DNA from: Chloroflexota bacterium
GTDB taxonomy: Bacteria > Chloroflexota > UBA11872 > VXOZ01
Length of the DNA: 64,000 nt
Direction of reading: 5' to 3'
Assembly (NCBI GenBank): GCA_026710945.1
Contig: JAPOQA010000041.1
Coordinates: 38,439-102,438, forward strand
Every line of letters begins with the position of its first letter. Position 1 is the stretch's first letter. A program made the translations under genes and the position numbers. The notes under the pieces are model-generated. The model was given only the letters and a program-made list of their open reading frames with translations, was not told the origin of the DNA and searched no databases. Positions 45,259 to 54,018 of the stretch are shown here, piece after piece.

Positions 45259-46116
45259 ATGAGTGCGATTGCCATCGTAACTGATAGCACGAGCGACCTC
45301 GATCCCACGATTGCCGCCGAGCAGCACATAACCTTAGTGCCGGCGCACGTGCGTTTCGGAGATATCGATTACAAGGACGGTGTGGACATCACGGGCGAGC
45401 AATTCTATACAATGCTCACCGAGGCTCAGGACCTGCCCCAGACATCGCAACCCTCAGTAGGTGAATTTGCCGAAGTCTACGAGCGATTGGCGCAGGACCA
45501 CGACCATATCGTGTCGCTTCACGTATCCGGCAAGCTGAGCGGCACCATGCAGTCGGCGCTGACAGCCGCGCAGCAGTTTGAGGACAAATCCTCTTGCAGC
45601 ATCCACGTGGTTGATACGCAATCGGCTTCGATTGGGTTAGCGTATATAGCGTGTGAAGCGGCCCGGCTCGTTGGCGAAGACGCGGAAGTCGATCACGTCG
45701 TAAGTCGCGTCAAGAGTGTCGCCGACCTTATGCACCTCGCCTTTACCCCCGATACCTTGGAATACCTGCGGCGCGGCGGTCGCCTCGGGGCGGCCTCTCA
45801 CTTGGTTGGTTCGCTACTCCGCATCAAGCCGGTACTCATTCTCGAGGATGGCGCAATTGAAGCGCTTGATAAGGTGCGCACGCGGTCCCGCGTCGTCGAA
45901 CGCATGGTGCGCTATGTGGAATCCGTCGCCGGACCTGAGGGAACGCTCACGCATCTTGGCGTGATGCACGCCAATGACCCGGATTTCGCGGCCGAGTTGC
46001 AAGAGGCGATCTTGGGCCGCGTTTCTGCCGAGAGAGTCATGAACGGGTCAATTGGACCGGCCATCGGCACGCACGCGGGACCGGGCGCAGTCGGCATATC
46101 ATTTCATAAGGAGTAA
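45259..46116 (+). CDS. DegV family fatty-acid-binding protein
   Basis: A 285-residue DegV protein. It has IAIVTDSTSDL at the N terminus, TSQPSVGEFAEVYERL, the HVSGKLSGTMQSA loop near residue 95, and LEYLRRGGRLGAASH near 170. Firmicute members bind fatty acids and feed FakA kinase. No fakA lies nearby. ATG 45259 has AGGAGAGGG just upstream; an in-frame ATG at 45196 would add 21 residues. The gene ends 9 bp before tldD and may share its message. Confidence 0.92.
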   Translation: MSAIAIVTDSTSDLDPTIAAEQHITLVPAHVRFGDIDYKDGVDITGEQFYTMLTEAQDLPQTSQPSVGEFAEVYERLAQDHDHIVSLHVSGKLSGTMQSALTAAQQFEDKSSCSIHVVDTQSASIGLAYIACEAARLVGEDAEVDHVVSRVKSVADLMHLAFTPDTLEYLRRGGRLGAASHLVGSLLRIKPVLILEDGAIEALDKVRTRSRVVERMVRYVESVAGPEGTLTHLGVMHANDPDFAAELQEAILGRVSAERVMNGSIGPAIGTHAGPGAVGISFHKE

Positions 46117-46125
46117 GTCGCATCT

Positions 46126-47484
46126 ATGCGCGAACGCATCGAAGACGCGCTAAAGCAACATACAGCGGACTACGTGGAAGTCCGCATCGAGGAAACGCAG
46201 TCTACGAATATCACCTACCGGGGCAAGGACTTGGAGGAGGTGGGCACAACTACGCAGCTTGGCGGCTCTGTGCGCGCGGCGGTGAACGGCGGCTGGGGTT
46301 TTGTTTCCTTCAATCGGATCGATGGTCTGCAAGAAAAGGTGTCTCAAGCTGTCAGTCAAGCGCGTCTTGTAGGCAACGAAAAAACGGAATTGGCCGACGT
46401 GCCGCCGGTACAGGACGTGGTGCGGGTCTCCATGCAGCGTGATCCACGAGAGGTCGCGCTGGCGGAGAAGAAGCACCTTATGGACTCGTATGTGGAAGAA
46501 ATCTGGCGGACGCCCAAGATTCAGACCTCCACGGTGCGCTATGGCGACGGCTACCGCAAGCAGTATTTCGGTAACTCAAGTGGAACATACATTGAACAAG
46601 AGCGGGGACGCGTAACTGCTCATTTCGGCGTCGTCGCGCGTGATAACGGCAATGTGCAGCAAGCGCGGTCAGGCTTTGCCAGCAGCGAGGACTATGGCGT
46701 CGTGGAAGGCCATCACGACGAGGTGCGCGAGACGGCCGAAAAAGCCGTGGGGATGCTCGCTGCCACACCGCCAAAGGGCGGGGAGTTCATGGTGATTCTC
46801 GACTCCACGCTGGCGGGTGTCTTTGCGCACGAGGCGTTTGGGCACTTATCGGAAGCCGATCACGTGTATGAGAACGACAAGCTCAAAGAGATCATGGTCC
46901 TGGGCCGCACATTCGGCGGCAAGTACCTCAACATCATAGACAGCGGCCGGGTGCAGGGCCTCACCGGCTCGTTCGCGTACGATGACGAAGGGGTGCCTAC
47001 GGGCAAGCAATACCTGATCCGGGAAGGCGATTTGGTGGGGCGGCTGCACTCGCGGGAGACCGCGGGCAAGATGAACGAAGCCCCCACGGGCAATGCCCGC
47101 GCCCAGAGCTACCGTGTGCCGCCGCTGGTCCGCATGCGCAATACGGCTATCGAGCCGGGTGAGACTCCTCTGGAGGATATGCTGGCGGAGGTGAAGGACG
47201 GCGTCTACTGCAAGAACTGGTACGGCGGCCAGACAAGCATGGAGATGTTCACATTCTCCTGCATGGAGGCCTATGCCATCCGGGACGGTAAGTTGGCCGA
47301 GCCGCTGCGTGGCGTTAATCTTTCCGGCAATGTCTTCACGACGTTGGAGAACATCGTCGCCGTCGGCAACGATTTTGCGTGGGACCCCGCGGGTGGGACG
47401 TGCGGCAAGGGCGGCCAGTCGGCGCCGGTGGGCGACGGCAGCCCCCACGTACTCATTAGCAAGTGCTTGGTGGGAGGTCAGTAG
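46126..47484 (+). CDS. tldD: TldD/PmbA family metallopeptidase (TldD-like)
   Basis: The TldD-TldE (PmbA) heterodimer is a zinc peptidase that trims peptides and CcdA-type antitoxins. This 452-residue partner carries the zinc motif H235-E236-x3-H240 in FAHEAFGHLSEADH, marking it as the catalytic subunit. The C-terminal segment with GGTCGKGGQS and the glycine-rich repeat follows. It is 9 bp after degV and 4 bp before pmbA. Confidence 0.93.
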   Translation: MRERIEDALKQHTADYVEVRIEETQSTNITYRGKDLEEVGTTTQLGGSVRAAVNGGWGFVSFNRIDGLQEKVSQAVSQARLVGNEKTELADVPPVQDVVRVSMQRDPREVALAEKKHLMDSYVEEIWRTPKIQTSTVRYGDGYRKQYFGNSSGTYIEQERGRVTAHFGVVARDNGNVQQARSGFASSEDYGVVEGHHDEVRETAEKAVGMLAATPPKGGEFMVILDSTLAGVFAHEAFGHLSEADHVYENDKLKEIMVLGRTFGGKYLNIIDSGRVQGLTGSFAYDDEGVPTGKQYLIREGDLVGRLHSRETAGKMNEAPTGNARAQSYRVPPLVRMRNTAIEPGETPLEDMLAEVKDGVYCKNWYGGQTSMEMFTFSCMEAYAIRDGKLAEPLRGVNLSGNVFTTLENIVAVGNDFAWDPAGGTCGKGGQSAPVGDGSPHVLISKCLVGGQ

Positions 47485-47488
47485 TCGT

Positions 47489-48811
47489 ATGCTCGATGCA
47501 TTGCTCGATAAAGCCAAGAAAACGGCTGAAGTAGCCGAGGTGCTCTTCTACGAATCTACGGAACTCCCTATCTCCTTTGAAGCCAACCGCATGAAGTCCA
47601 TAAATGCTCGGGAGTCAAGCGGCATGGCGTTGCGCATCATCAAGGATGGGCGCATTGGCTTGGGCTACTCGACAAAGTTAGGCGGGCCCGGCGATCTGGA
47701 CGCCCTCGTGGCGAGCGCGGTCGAGTCCGCGCAGTTTGGGGCCGAAGCGCAGTTCACCTTGCCAAGCACCCATACGACGAACGGCGTCACCATCTTCGAT
47801 CCCGGGGTGGAGGCGCTTTCGCTGGATAGTCTGGTATCGCTCGGCTCAGAGGCGCTTGACTTGCTGCGCAACCACGACGATGAGTTTCTGTGCGACGTAG
47901 GCGCGTCGAAACGCATCACACACGTCCGGTTGCTCAACTCTCTCGGCGGCGGCACGGATTACCGCAAGTCCGTAGTGTCCCTGGGGGCCAGCATCAATTT
48001 GACGCGGGGTGAGGACATCCTGGACGTCTGGCACTACTCCTTATCGTGTCAGGCTGACGTGGACCCGCAGGCGGTGGCGCAGCGCATCATACAGCGGGTT
48101 GAAGCCGCACGGGAGCATGGGGCGGTATCGACAAAGCACATGCCGGTGCTGTTTACACCGCAAGGGCTCGGTTCCACGCTCATGCTGCCGCTGCGGCAGG
48201 CGCTCAGCGGCAAGACCGTGCTGCAGGGCGCTTCTCCCTTGAGCGACAAGCTAGGCGAGCAAGTATTCGACGAGAAGTTGAACGTCTACGACGACGGCAC
48301 GATTGATAATGCCGTCGGTTCCTCCCCCACCGACGATGAAGGCATAGCCTTGCAGCGCACCCCGCTCATCGAGAACGGACACGTCTGCACCTTCATCTAT
48401 GACCTGCAGACTGCGGGGCTGGCCGGCGCCGAGCCGACAGGCAACGGCGAGCGTTCCCCGGACTCGTTACCGTCACCGGGATATCACAATGTCGTCGTGA
48501 CACCCGGCGACGGCGGGAGCCTGCAGGACCTTATTGGCGGCATAGACGAAGGCATACTGGTCGAATTCACCATGGGCGCGTCGATGGGAAATCTCTTTTC
48601 GGGTGATTTCTCCGGCAACGTGCACTTGGGTTACAAGATTGAAAACGGCAAGCTCGCAGGCCGCGTGAAAGATACGATGGTGGCAGGCAATAGCTATGAG
48701 GCGCTGAAGAACATCGCGGCCATTGGCAGCGAGCCGGAATGGGTTGGCGGCAGCTTCTACGCGCCGCCGATCTTGGTTGCGGACCTGAGCGTGAGCACCC
48801 GTGCGGATTAG
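47489..48811 (+). CDS. pmbA: TldD/PmbA family protein (PmbA/TldE-like)
   Basis: The non-catalytic partner of TldD, 440 residues. It lacks an HExxxH motif, as expected, but has the family segments RESSGMALRIIKDGRIGLGYST, VLFTPQGLGSTLMLPL and LEGASPLSDK-like LQGASPLSDKLGEQVFDEKLNVYDDGT. ATG 47489 has GGGAGGT 10 bases upstream. It overlaps no other gene and follows tldD by 4 bp. The pair probably forms a peptidase complex. Confidence 0.93.
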   Translation: MLDALLDKAKKTAEVAEVLFYESTELPISFEANRMKSINARESSGMALRIIKDGRIGLGYSTKLGGPGDLDALVASAVESAQFGAEAQFTLPSTHTTNGVTIFDPGVEALSLDSLVSLGSEALDLLRNHDDEFLCDVGASKRITHVRLLNSLGGGTDYRKSVVSLGASINLTRGEDILDVWHYSLSCQADVDPQAVAQRIIQRVEAAREHGAVSTKHMPVLFTPQGLGSTLMLPLRQALSGKTVLQGASPLSDKLGEQVFDEKLNVYDDGTIDNAVGSSPTDDEGIALQRTPLIENGHVCTFIYDLQTAGLAGAEPTGNGERSPDSLPSPGYHNVVVTPGDGGSLQDLIGGIDEGILVEFTMGASMGNLFSGDFSGNVHLGYKIENGKLAGRVKDTMVAGNSYEALKNIAAIGSEPEWVGGSFYAPPILVADLSVSTRAD

Positions 48812-48990
48812 CCGGATCTAAGCAGCGAAGCCGTGACTAAGCCGATTCCCCAGTGTAATTTGGCTTTAGGGTGCGACTGAGTTGGGTTGTTTCCAAATGT
48901 CTTTCGCTTGGGCGCTGCACTCCAATAAGATCACCTTCGGATGAGAGCAGAGATTCTTCCTAGAGTTGGCAGAAAATGCCCCGTATACTA

Positions 48991-49021
48991 GTAAAGTATA
49001 TCATAATGTGATATGCTTTAC
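48991..49021. promoter_or_regulatory. Inverted-repeat operator of hicAB
   Basis: GTAAAGTATATCA (48991-49003) and TGATATGCTTTAC (49009-49021) form a 13 bp inverted repeat with one mismatch and a 5 bp spacer. It ends 2 bp before the hicA start. TATACT at 48984-48989 may be the -10. HicB antitoxins repress their own operon through such sites, so the HicB at 49275 likely binds it. Confidence 0.7.
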
Positions 49022-49023
49022 GG

Positions 49024-49278
49024 ATGAGAAGGAAGCATCGCAGGACTTTGGCGGCGCTATTCCGCCGGCCGACTCAGTCAGGCATCCGATGGGACGATAT
49101 TGAGTCGCTGCTTCTGGCCTGTGGGGCATACATCCAGGAACGAGAGGGTTCAAGAGTCTATATTGAGTTGGATAACGTTGTCGCACATTTTCACCGGCCA
49201 CATCCTGAAAAAGAGGTCAGAAAGGGCGCGGTGAACTCCATGAGGAGATTCTTGAGAGAGGCTGGGATCGAGCCATGA
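49024..49278 (+). CDS. hicA: HicA family toxin (mRNA interferase)
   Basis: An 84-residue HicA-type double-stranded-RNA-binding-fold toxin. It has IRWDDIESLLLACGAYIQEREGSRVYIEL and the C-terminal HRPHPEKEVRKGAVNSMRRFLREAGI. Classical HicA has a catalytic His after Gly-Ser; this group has GSR instead, a common variant, so its RNase activity is uncertain. It overlaps hicB by 4 bp (ATGA), the usual toxin-antitoxin coupling. The inverted-repeat operator lies directly upstream. Confidence 0.9.
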   Translation: MRRKHRRTLAALFRRPTQSGIRWDDIESLLLACGAYIQEREGSRVYIELDNVVAHFHRPHPEKEVRKGAVNSMRRFLREAGIEP

Positions 49279-49601
49279 TGAAGTACAAAGGCTATAGCGC
49301 GGCTGTTAGCTTCGATTACGAGGCGGGAGTCTTTCAAGGTGAGGTGGTGGACACGCGTGACGTGATCGTCTTTGAAGGCGACTCCGTGGCGCAACTTGAG
49401 AGAGAGTTTCGGTTCTCCATAGACGACTACTTGGCTGCATGTGCTGAGCGAGGCCGGATACCGGATCGACCGTTCTCAGGGCGGGTTCCGCTGCGTTTAG
49501 CGCCAGAGATTCATCGTGCAGCTACGACCGCAGCGCGAGCGGAAGGCAAGAGTCTTAATGCTTGGCTGGCCGAAACTATTGAAAGGGCGGCATCGGGCTA
49601 A
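49275..49601 (+). CDS. hicB: HicB family antitoxin
   Basis: A 108-residue antitoxin. It has KYKGYSAAVSFDYEAGVFQGEVVDTRDVI (partial RNase-H-like fold), the linker DSVAQLEREFRFSIDDYL, and a C-terminal ribbon-helix-helix region (SGRVPLRLAPEIHRAATTAARAEGKSLNAWLAETIERA) for DNA binding. It neutralises HicA and represses the operon via the 48991-49021 repeat. The start overlaps hicA. Confidence 0.92.
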   Translation: MMKYKGYSAAVSFDYEAGVFQGEVVDTRDVIVFEGDSVAQLEREFRFSIDDYLAACAERGRIPDRPFSGRVPLRLAPEIHRAATTAARAEGKSLNAWLAETIERAASG

Positions 49602-49668
49602 TCAACTATAATCTGCCTGCATGAAGCGATGTAGGTAGCACTACGAATCTATCTAGGAGACGTATCCG

Positions 49669-50514
49669 ATGGCGGCAGATAGCACAGGGGACGAACGGCG
49701 CGGCGAGTTTCTCGACGAGCTCTTCGGCCTCAGCGGAGAAGTGGCGGTCGTAGGCGGCGGCACGGGTGTTTTGGGCGGTGTGATCGCGGGGTGCCTCGGC
49801 GCGGCCGGTGCGAAGGTCGCGGTGCTGGGTCGCAACCAGGAAGAGGGCCAACGCCGAGTTAAGGTCATCGCGGAAGCCGGTGGAGAAGCAATCTTCGTGC
49901 CCTACGTTGCAACAGACGCGGAGTCGGTCGCGGAGGCGCACGCGCAGGTGCGAGACGCGTTCGGAACTGTTACCGTGGCGGTAAATGCGGTTGGTGGTAA
50001 CCACCCGTCCGCTGTCGTCAGCGCGGAACAGGCATTCGAGGATCTCACGCTGGATGCGGTGCGTAACAATCTCGATCTCAATCTCACGTCGGCCTGGCTG
50101 GCCTGCCAGGAGTTCGGTCCGGCCATGCTGGCGAACGGACGCGGCAGCGTCATCAACATCGGGTCCATGGCGGGCGGCGAGCGGCCGCTTTCACGGGTGC
50201 CGGTGTACGCCATCGCCAAGTCGGGAGTGGCAACGCTGACATACTTCCTGGCCCGGGAATGGCAGGGCATTGTGCGTGTCAATATGATCGTCCCCGGCTT
50301 TTTCGAGACGACGCAGAACCGTTCCTTGCTGCGCAACCCAGACGGCAGCCTCAGCGAGCGCGGTGAACAAATCGCCGCCCACACCCCCATGGGACGCTTT
50401 GGCGAGCCCGCCGAGCTTGGCGGAGCGGCGGTCTATCTTGCATCCAACGCCAGCGCTTTTACGACCGGGCTGGCCTTTGTCGTGGACGGCGGGTTCTCAG
50501 TGCAGTCGATTTGA
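49669..50514 (+). CDS. SDR family oxidoreductase, D-mannonate-type
   Basis: A 281-residue short-chain dehydrogenase. It has GEVAVVGGGTGVLGGVIAG (cofactor; GGG instead of the usual GAS), NAVGGNHPS, the Ser in INIGSMAGG, YAIAKSG (YxxxK), and GLAFVVDGGFSVQSI. The FxxxNGG-like features and NRSLLRNPDGSLSERGEQI loop resemble D-mannonate oxidoreductases of the SDR type. An AGGAGA site lies upstream. It is a lone gene after hicB. Confidence 0.88.
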   Translation: MAADSTGDERRGEFLDELFGLSGEVAVVGGGTGVLGGVIAGCLGAAGAKVAVLGRNQEEGQRRVKVIAEAGGEAIFVPYVATDAESVAEAHAQVRDAFGTVTVAVNAVGGNHPSAVVSAEQAFEDLTLDAVRNNLDLNLTSAWLACQEFGPAMLANGRGSVINIGSMAGGERPLSRVPVYAIAKSGVATLTYFLAREWQGIVRVNMIVPGFFETTQNRSLLRNPDGSLSERGEQIAAHTPMGRFGEPAELGGAAVYLASNASAFTTGLAFVVDGGFSVQSI

Positions 50515-50601
50515 GGCAGGGTAGAGACGAGGCGAGACCAACGCGAGGGAACTGTTGGGGGCGCCCACCAATTGCTTAGGGAATGTGGGCTGACTTGCGC
50601 G

Positions 50602-50631
50602 TTGACGGCAGATTTGCCGCTTACATATAAT
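50602..50631 (+). promoter_or_regulatory. Promoter of tRNA-Leu
   Basis: TTGACG (50602-50607) and a perfect TATAAT (50626-50631) have an 18-base spacer. The predicted transcript start is about 7 bases later, some 15 bases before the tRNA. Confidence 0.85.
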
Positions 50632-50652
50632 CAGAGTGGAGTAACACCGCAT

Positions 50653-50737
50653 GCCGAAGTGGCGGAATTGGAAGACGCGCTAGCTTGAGGGGCTAGTGGG
50701 CTTTACGCTCGTAAGGGTTCGAGTCCCTTCTTCGGCA
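50653..50737 (+). tRNA. tRNA-Leu (anticodon GAG)
   Basis: GCCGAAG (50653-50659) pairs with CTTCGGC (50730-50736), with discriminator A at 50737. The anticodon stem CTAGC/GCTAG encloses the loop TTGAGGG, giving anticodon GAG (CUC/CUU codons). A long variable arm is typical of class II Leu tRNA. CCA is not encoded: the genome has ACC then T. Confidence 0.95.
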
Positions 50738-50919
50738 CCTTTTCGTTCCTGGTAAGGAAGTTGCCCTACTGGCTTCTATATCTTGGGAATGGTCAATCGA
50801 CTAGGTAGCCTTATCATTTTCCCGCGCTTGGCGTCTGAGGCGTAGGCTGAGGCTTTTCTTCAGGGAGAGCTTTGCAAGCCCTTGCCGCAGCGAGGAAATC
50901 ACGTCTCCCTTCACTGAAG
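50738..50919. other. Gene-free stretch after tRNA-Leu
   Basis: No gene or terminator was recognised; it leads into the composite repeat copy B. Confidence 0.35.
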
Positions 50920-51160
50920 AGGGCGACGGCCTGCCCCGAACTCGATACAGCGTATCGACACGATACGGGAGGTGAGAGTGAAGTTGCCCCGAGTGCAAGC
51001 CGGCGTTTAGACGTTTTGGCTCTAGGGTGGATTGACTGTACATGAGATGCGAATAGAACAGTAAGACATCCCATCAACCCGGTCTATACACTCCCCAGGG
51101 AGAGGGGGTAATACAAATCCCTCAGGATCTAGTTACGCAAGGGTCTCCGCAGGGATGGCG
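50920..51160. repeat. Composite intergenic repeat, copy B
   Basis: Holds the reverse complement of the 40 bp core of copy A (50930-50969, two mismatches). The following section (GTGAGAGTGAAGTTGC, then GGGAGAGGGGG) runs in the same order as copy A at 44520-44650. The core is thus inverted relative to its flank between the two copies. Confidence 0.7.
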
Positions 51161-51587
51161 CGAACGTCTGCTCCGACTATTTCCACAATAGCGTCTATTC
51201 AACTTGGTACGGCTATTCCCTCCGGTTTGGTATGGTTATTCCCTCCGGTAGCGCAGGTTTGTAACCTGCGTATTTCCGCTAGGAGTTTCTTGACTGGGGC
51301 CAGTGCCAGGGCTCGCTCTCAGTTTAGGAACTTTGGTGTGTTGGCTGGGCTGTGTTGCACTCTCGTGAATCGGTCCATTATTGCTAGGAAAATAGGGGTC
51401 GCACTGGTTCGTCATTCCTGCGCAAAGCCTGCCTCGGACGCGATACGAGCAGGCTTGCAGTCGCCTAATACGATGAGCGCGCCGTCCTTCGCGTAGATAA
51501 AGTTCCGGCGCTGCACTTCAGAGTCCGCGACTTTGACGAAGTCAGTGAACAGGGTTCGAGCTGCGCTCGGAATTGTAAATGTCAGAT
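51161..51587. other. Gene-free stretch with one dispersed palindrome
   Basis: GTAGCGCAGGTTTGTAACCT and its partner form a palindrome at 51248-51270, the same family as 11886, 14285, 18770 and 21727. A 68-residue minus-strand frame at 51412-51618 is not supported as a gene. Confidence 0.5.
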
Positions 51588-51801
51588 AATTCGTTGACAG
51601 ATTCAAGTACAAAAGCATCCGTCCGCAGTGTTAGACATGACTAGCACACATGTCATTCCGAACGAAGCGCAGCGAAGAGAGGAATCTAATGTGCTGAAGC
51701 CGCTAAAGTGCGTTGAGCAGGAATCCTAGATTCCTCGCTCCGCTCGGAATGACATGCTCCGTCAACACCTCAGAATGGAAAGCGGACTCTGTCAACGAAT
51801 T
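51588..51801. repeat. Nested inverted-repeat element
   Basis: A perfect 14 bp inverted repeat (AATTCGTTGACAGA at 51588-51601, its complement at 51788-51801) encloses a second, longer inverted repeat. Its arms are 51649-51688 and 51727-51756 (CATGTCATTCCGA...GGAATCTA). No coding potential. This looks like a MITE or folded extragenic element; a half copy of the inner arm lies at about 23301-23330. Confidence 0.75.
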
Positions 51802-51846
51802 ACTCAACATTTACAGGAATGACATGGGATGCCAACTCCGCCTGGG

Positions 51847-52557
51847 CTAGCGCACAGTGAAGAGCATGCGGCCGCAGCTATCGCAGTAGACAACCTCTTG
51901 GTTCTGCTGGGTGCGGCGTAGTTGCGTGTCAGGGAGCGCAATGTGGCAGAATGTGCACCGGCCCTGGGATACAGGCACCAGGACGTTGCCGCCAAGGCGT
52001 GACCGCAGCGATTCGTAGACTGCAACGAGAGCGGGGTCGTTCTGGCCCAGCAATGCGGCGCGTTCTCTATCGCGCGCCGGGATTTCCACCGCTAACTCTT
52101 GCAGACGCGCGCCAAATTCTTTCTGTTTGGTGGCGAACGTTGCTTCGAGCGCATCAAGGTGGGACTGTTGCTCATCCCGCGCGGCTGCGGTTTCTTCAGC
52201 AACGACCATGGCTTGGAGCGCCTGTTCTTCGCGCACGGCGCGCTGCTGCATGAGTTGCGAGATGTCCGCTTGCAAGGCCTCCAGTTCCCGTGCGCTCACC
52301 ACGCTGCCACTGTAGAGGCGCTTCGATTTCTCCTCGACCCCTGCGGTAATGGTCGCCAGTGCCAGTTCGGAGTCCTGCAGCGCAGCGCTCGCCTGCGCCT
52401 GCGTTTTCGTCAGCGTCGTAAGTTTGCGGCGAGCCGCTTCGACTTCCCCATGATCGGCGAGAGCGGCTTCGATCTGCTTGACCTCAGTGCGGAACGCGTC
52501 CAACTGAAGATCAATCTCTTGGAGAGTCTGTAAGCTCTCGAAAGCAAGTACAGGCAT
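51847..52557 (-). CDS. Coiled-coil protein with C-terminal C4 zinc ribbon (DUF164-like)
   Basis: A 236-residue protein. Residues 1 to about 180 form a long charged coiled coil (LQTLQEIDLQLDAFRTEVKQIEAALADH onwards). The C terminus is a zinc ribbon with cysteine pairs CTFC and CDSC (CTFCHIALPDTQLRR...VYCDSCGRMLF). This is the layout of the DUF164/CT398 family of nucleic-acid-associated proteins. ATG 52557 has AGGA 9 bases upstream. The function is unknown. It is alone on its strand. Confidence 0.9.
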   Translation of the reverse strand: MPVLAFESLQTLQEIDLQLDAFRTEVKQIEAALADHGEVEAARRKLTTLTKTQAQASAALQDSELALATITAGVEEKSKRLYSGSVVSARELEALQADISQLMQQRAVREEQALQAMVVAEETAAARDEQQSHLDALEATFATKQKEFGARLQELAVEIPARDRERAALLGQNDPALVAVYESLRSRLGGNVLVPVSQGRCTFCHIALPDTQLRRTQQNQEVVYCDSCGRMLFTVR

Positions 52558-52921
52558 TGCGCTGATCCTGTGAAAATAAACGGCTCTCCCGCCATTATAC
52601 AATTCTCATCCCCCGTAGAGTGTGCTATGCTCTTGTGCAGTAGTCTGGGCAAGGCCGCTAAGGCATTTTTCGTTCGCGGCAAGTGGGTAGAGCGGCCGCC
52701 AAGGAACGACAAGCCAAATGAGACTGGGACGGCACGAAGGACAAGATTCCGTTTGTGTGCCGGCAGTCTTGCTATGATGCCGCGTGGGTAGCTTGGCGAC
52801 TTGTGATAATGGTATTATTTGGCATACCATTGGAATACTAAGCCAGATAAATGCAGATATTGAAGTGCGTGATGTAGCTCACCTTGCCGACAGCGCTGCA
52901 CTCGAGAATACAGGAGGGACC
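52558..52921. other. Gene-free stretch between divergent genes
   Basis: No RNA or repeat recognised. An AT-rich patch around 52800-52830 (TTGTGATAATGGTATTATTT) may hold the promoter of the lipoprotein gene, but a well-spaced -35/-10 pair was not identified. Confidence 0.35.
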
Positions 52922-53851
52922 ATGAGACGGCTGAAGTTGCCATTCATCTATCGGATAGCAATCCTAAGTTTTGTTCTGCTTATTGCCGGGGCAGCCTGCG
53001 GTGTGGAAGAAAGACTTGATGCGCAAGAGACGCCAATCAGTGCCAACCCGAGCCTTGTGGCCACGGCACAGGCGCGCGCGATAGCCGAGGCGGAAGAGAG
53101 CCGGCGCGACTTGCCACTGCGTATGGAAGTCGATGAGGCTGCTGCGGGCAACGCCGAAATCGGTGTGGCGCTCAACTCCTACAAAGGCTCCGTCTTCGTG
53201 AACGGTCGCCGCATGCCGCAACCCTCGACTCTTGGTGGCAATACGTTCGTGGTCTGGGTTGGCACTGAGCGCAATGGCACTATCGTATTTGAGAACGGCG
53301 GAGCGCTGATTTCCGACATTTCCCGTGTTGCTACTCTCTGGACGTATACGACGTTTGACGCGGTAAAGGCGATCTATATTACCGCTGAAGAGCATGCGTT
53401 AGTGGCGCAACCTTCGACTGCGATAGAAGATGCAGCTCTCCGGCTCATCTTGGCACGACCAATGATCATGCGTCCCGGCAGGCTATTTCAACTGCAGCCA
53501 ACCGAGCTTGGCGGTGACGTTAATACAATAGTGCGTATTGGTGTCAATGGTGGAATCTCAATAACCTTTGCCGGGCTCAAGCAGCCGCGTGAGTACGGCG
53601 ATAAGTTCCTCGTTTTCTGGGTTCTCGATACGCTGAGCGAGGATCCGCTAACCTACAACGGCTCGTGGCTCACCGTGACGCCAAATGGGGATTCTCAGAT
53701 TGTCATGACGGCCCCGCCCGAGACCAAGGGCATGCGGCAGTATAATCGGTTGCTCATAACCGCTGAAAATCTTACTGACGTGAGGGGACCGAGTGGTGAA
53801 CTGGTCATCTTCACGTTGGATAACGAGACGCCTTTCTGGGAGACGATCTAG
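52922..53851 (+). CDS. Hypothetical lipoprotein
   Basis: A 309-residue exported protein. The N terminus is basic (MRRLKLPFIYR), followed by a hydrophobic segment and IAGAACG, a lipobox-like site with Cys26. An acidic linker then leads to a beta-rich domain (GSVFVNGRRMPQPSTLGGNTFVVWVG). The repeated VFVNGR/VVWVGT style suggests an immunoglobulin-like or FHA-like sandwich, but no family is recognised. A GGAGGG site precedes the ATG at 52922; an in-frame upstream ATG is unlikely. Confidence 0.75.
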   Translation: MRRLKLPFIYRIAILSFVLLIAGAACGVEERLDAQETPISANPSLVATAQARAIAEAEESRRDLPLRMEVDEAAAGNAEIGVALNSYKGSVFVNGRRMPQPSTLGGNTFVVWVGTERNGTIVFENGGALISDISRVATLWTYTTFDAVKAIYITAEEHALVAQPSTAIEDAALRLILARPMIMRPGRLFQLQPTELGGDVNTIVRIGVNGGISITFAGLKQPREYGDKFLVFWVLDTLSEDPLTYNGSWLTVTPNGDSQIVMTAPPETKGMRQYNRLLITAENLTDVRGPSGELVIFTLDNETPFWETI

Positions 53852-54018
53852 GCTGGTTCGTGGCAGCGGTTTTGTGCGGGAAGACTGCAAGCTCGTCCGG
53901 TGCTGCTGTGGCGCTAGAGAGAGCAAGATTGAGGCTGCCTCAAACAGAGAGCCATTGATCAACGCCTAGGAGTCTCGAGCGGTAGAGAGACTGCAGGCGG
54001 GTGCATCGAGGAGAACTC

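Noticed and set aside
51412..51618. A 68-residue minus-strand frame ending at the nested repeat
   Set aside because: It runs into the inverted-repeat element and lacks a ribosome-binding site and known domain.
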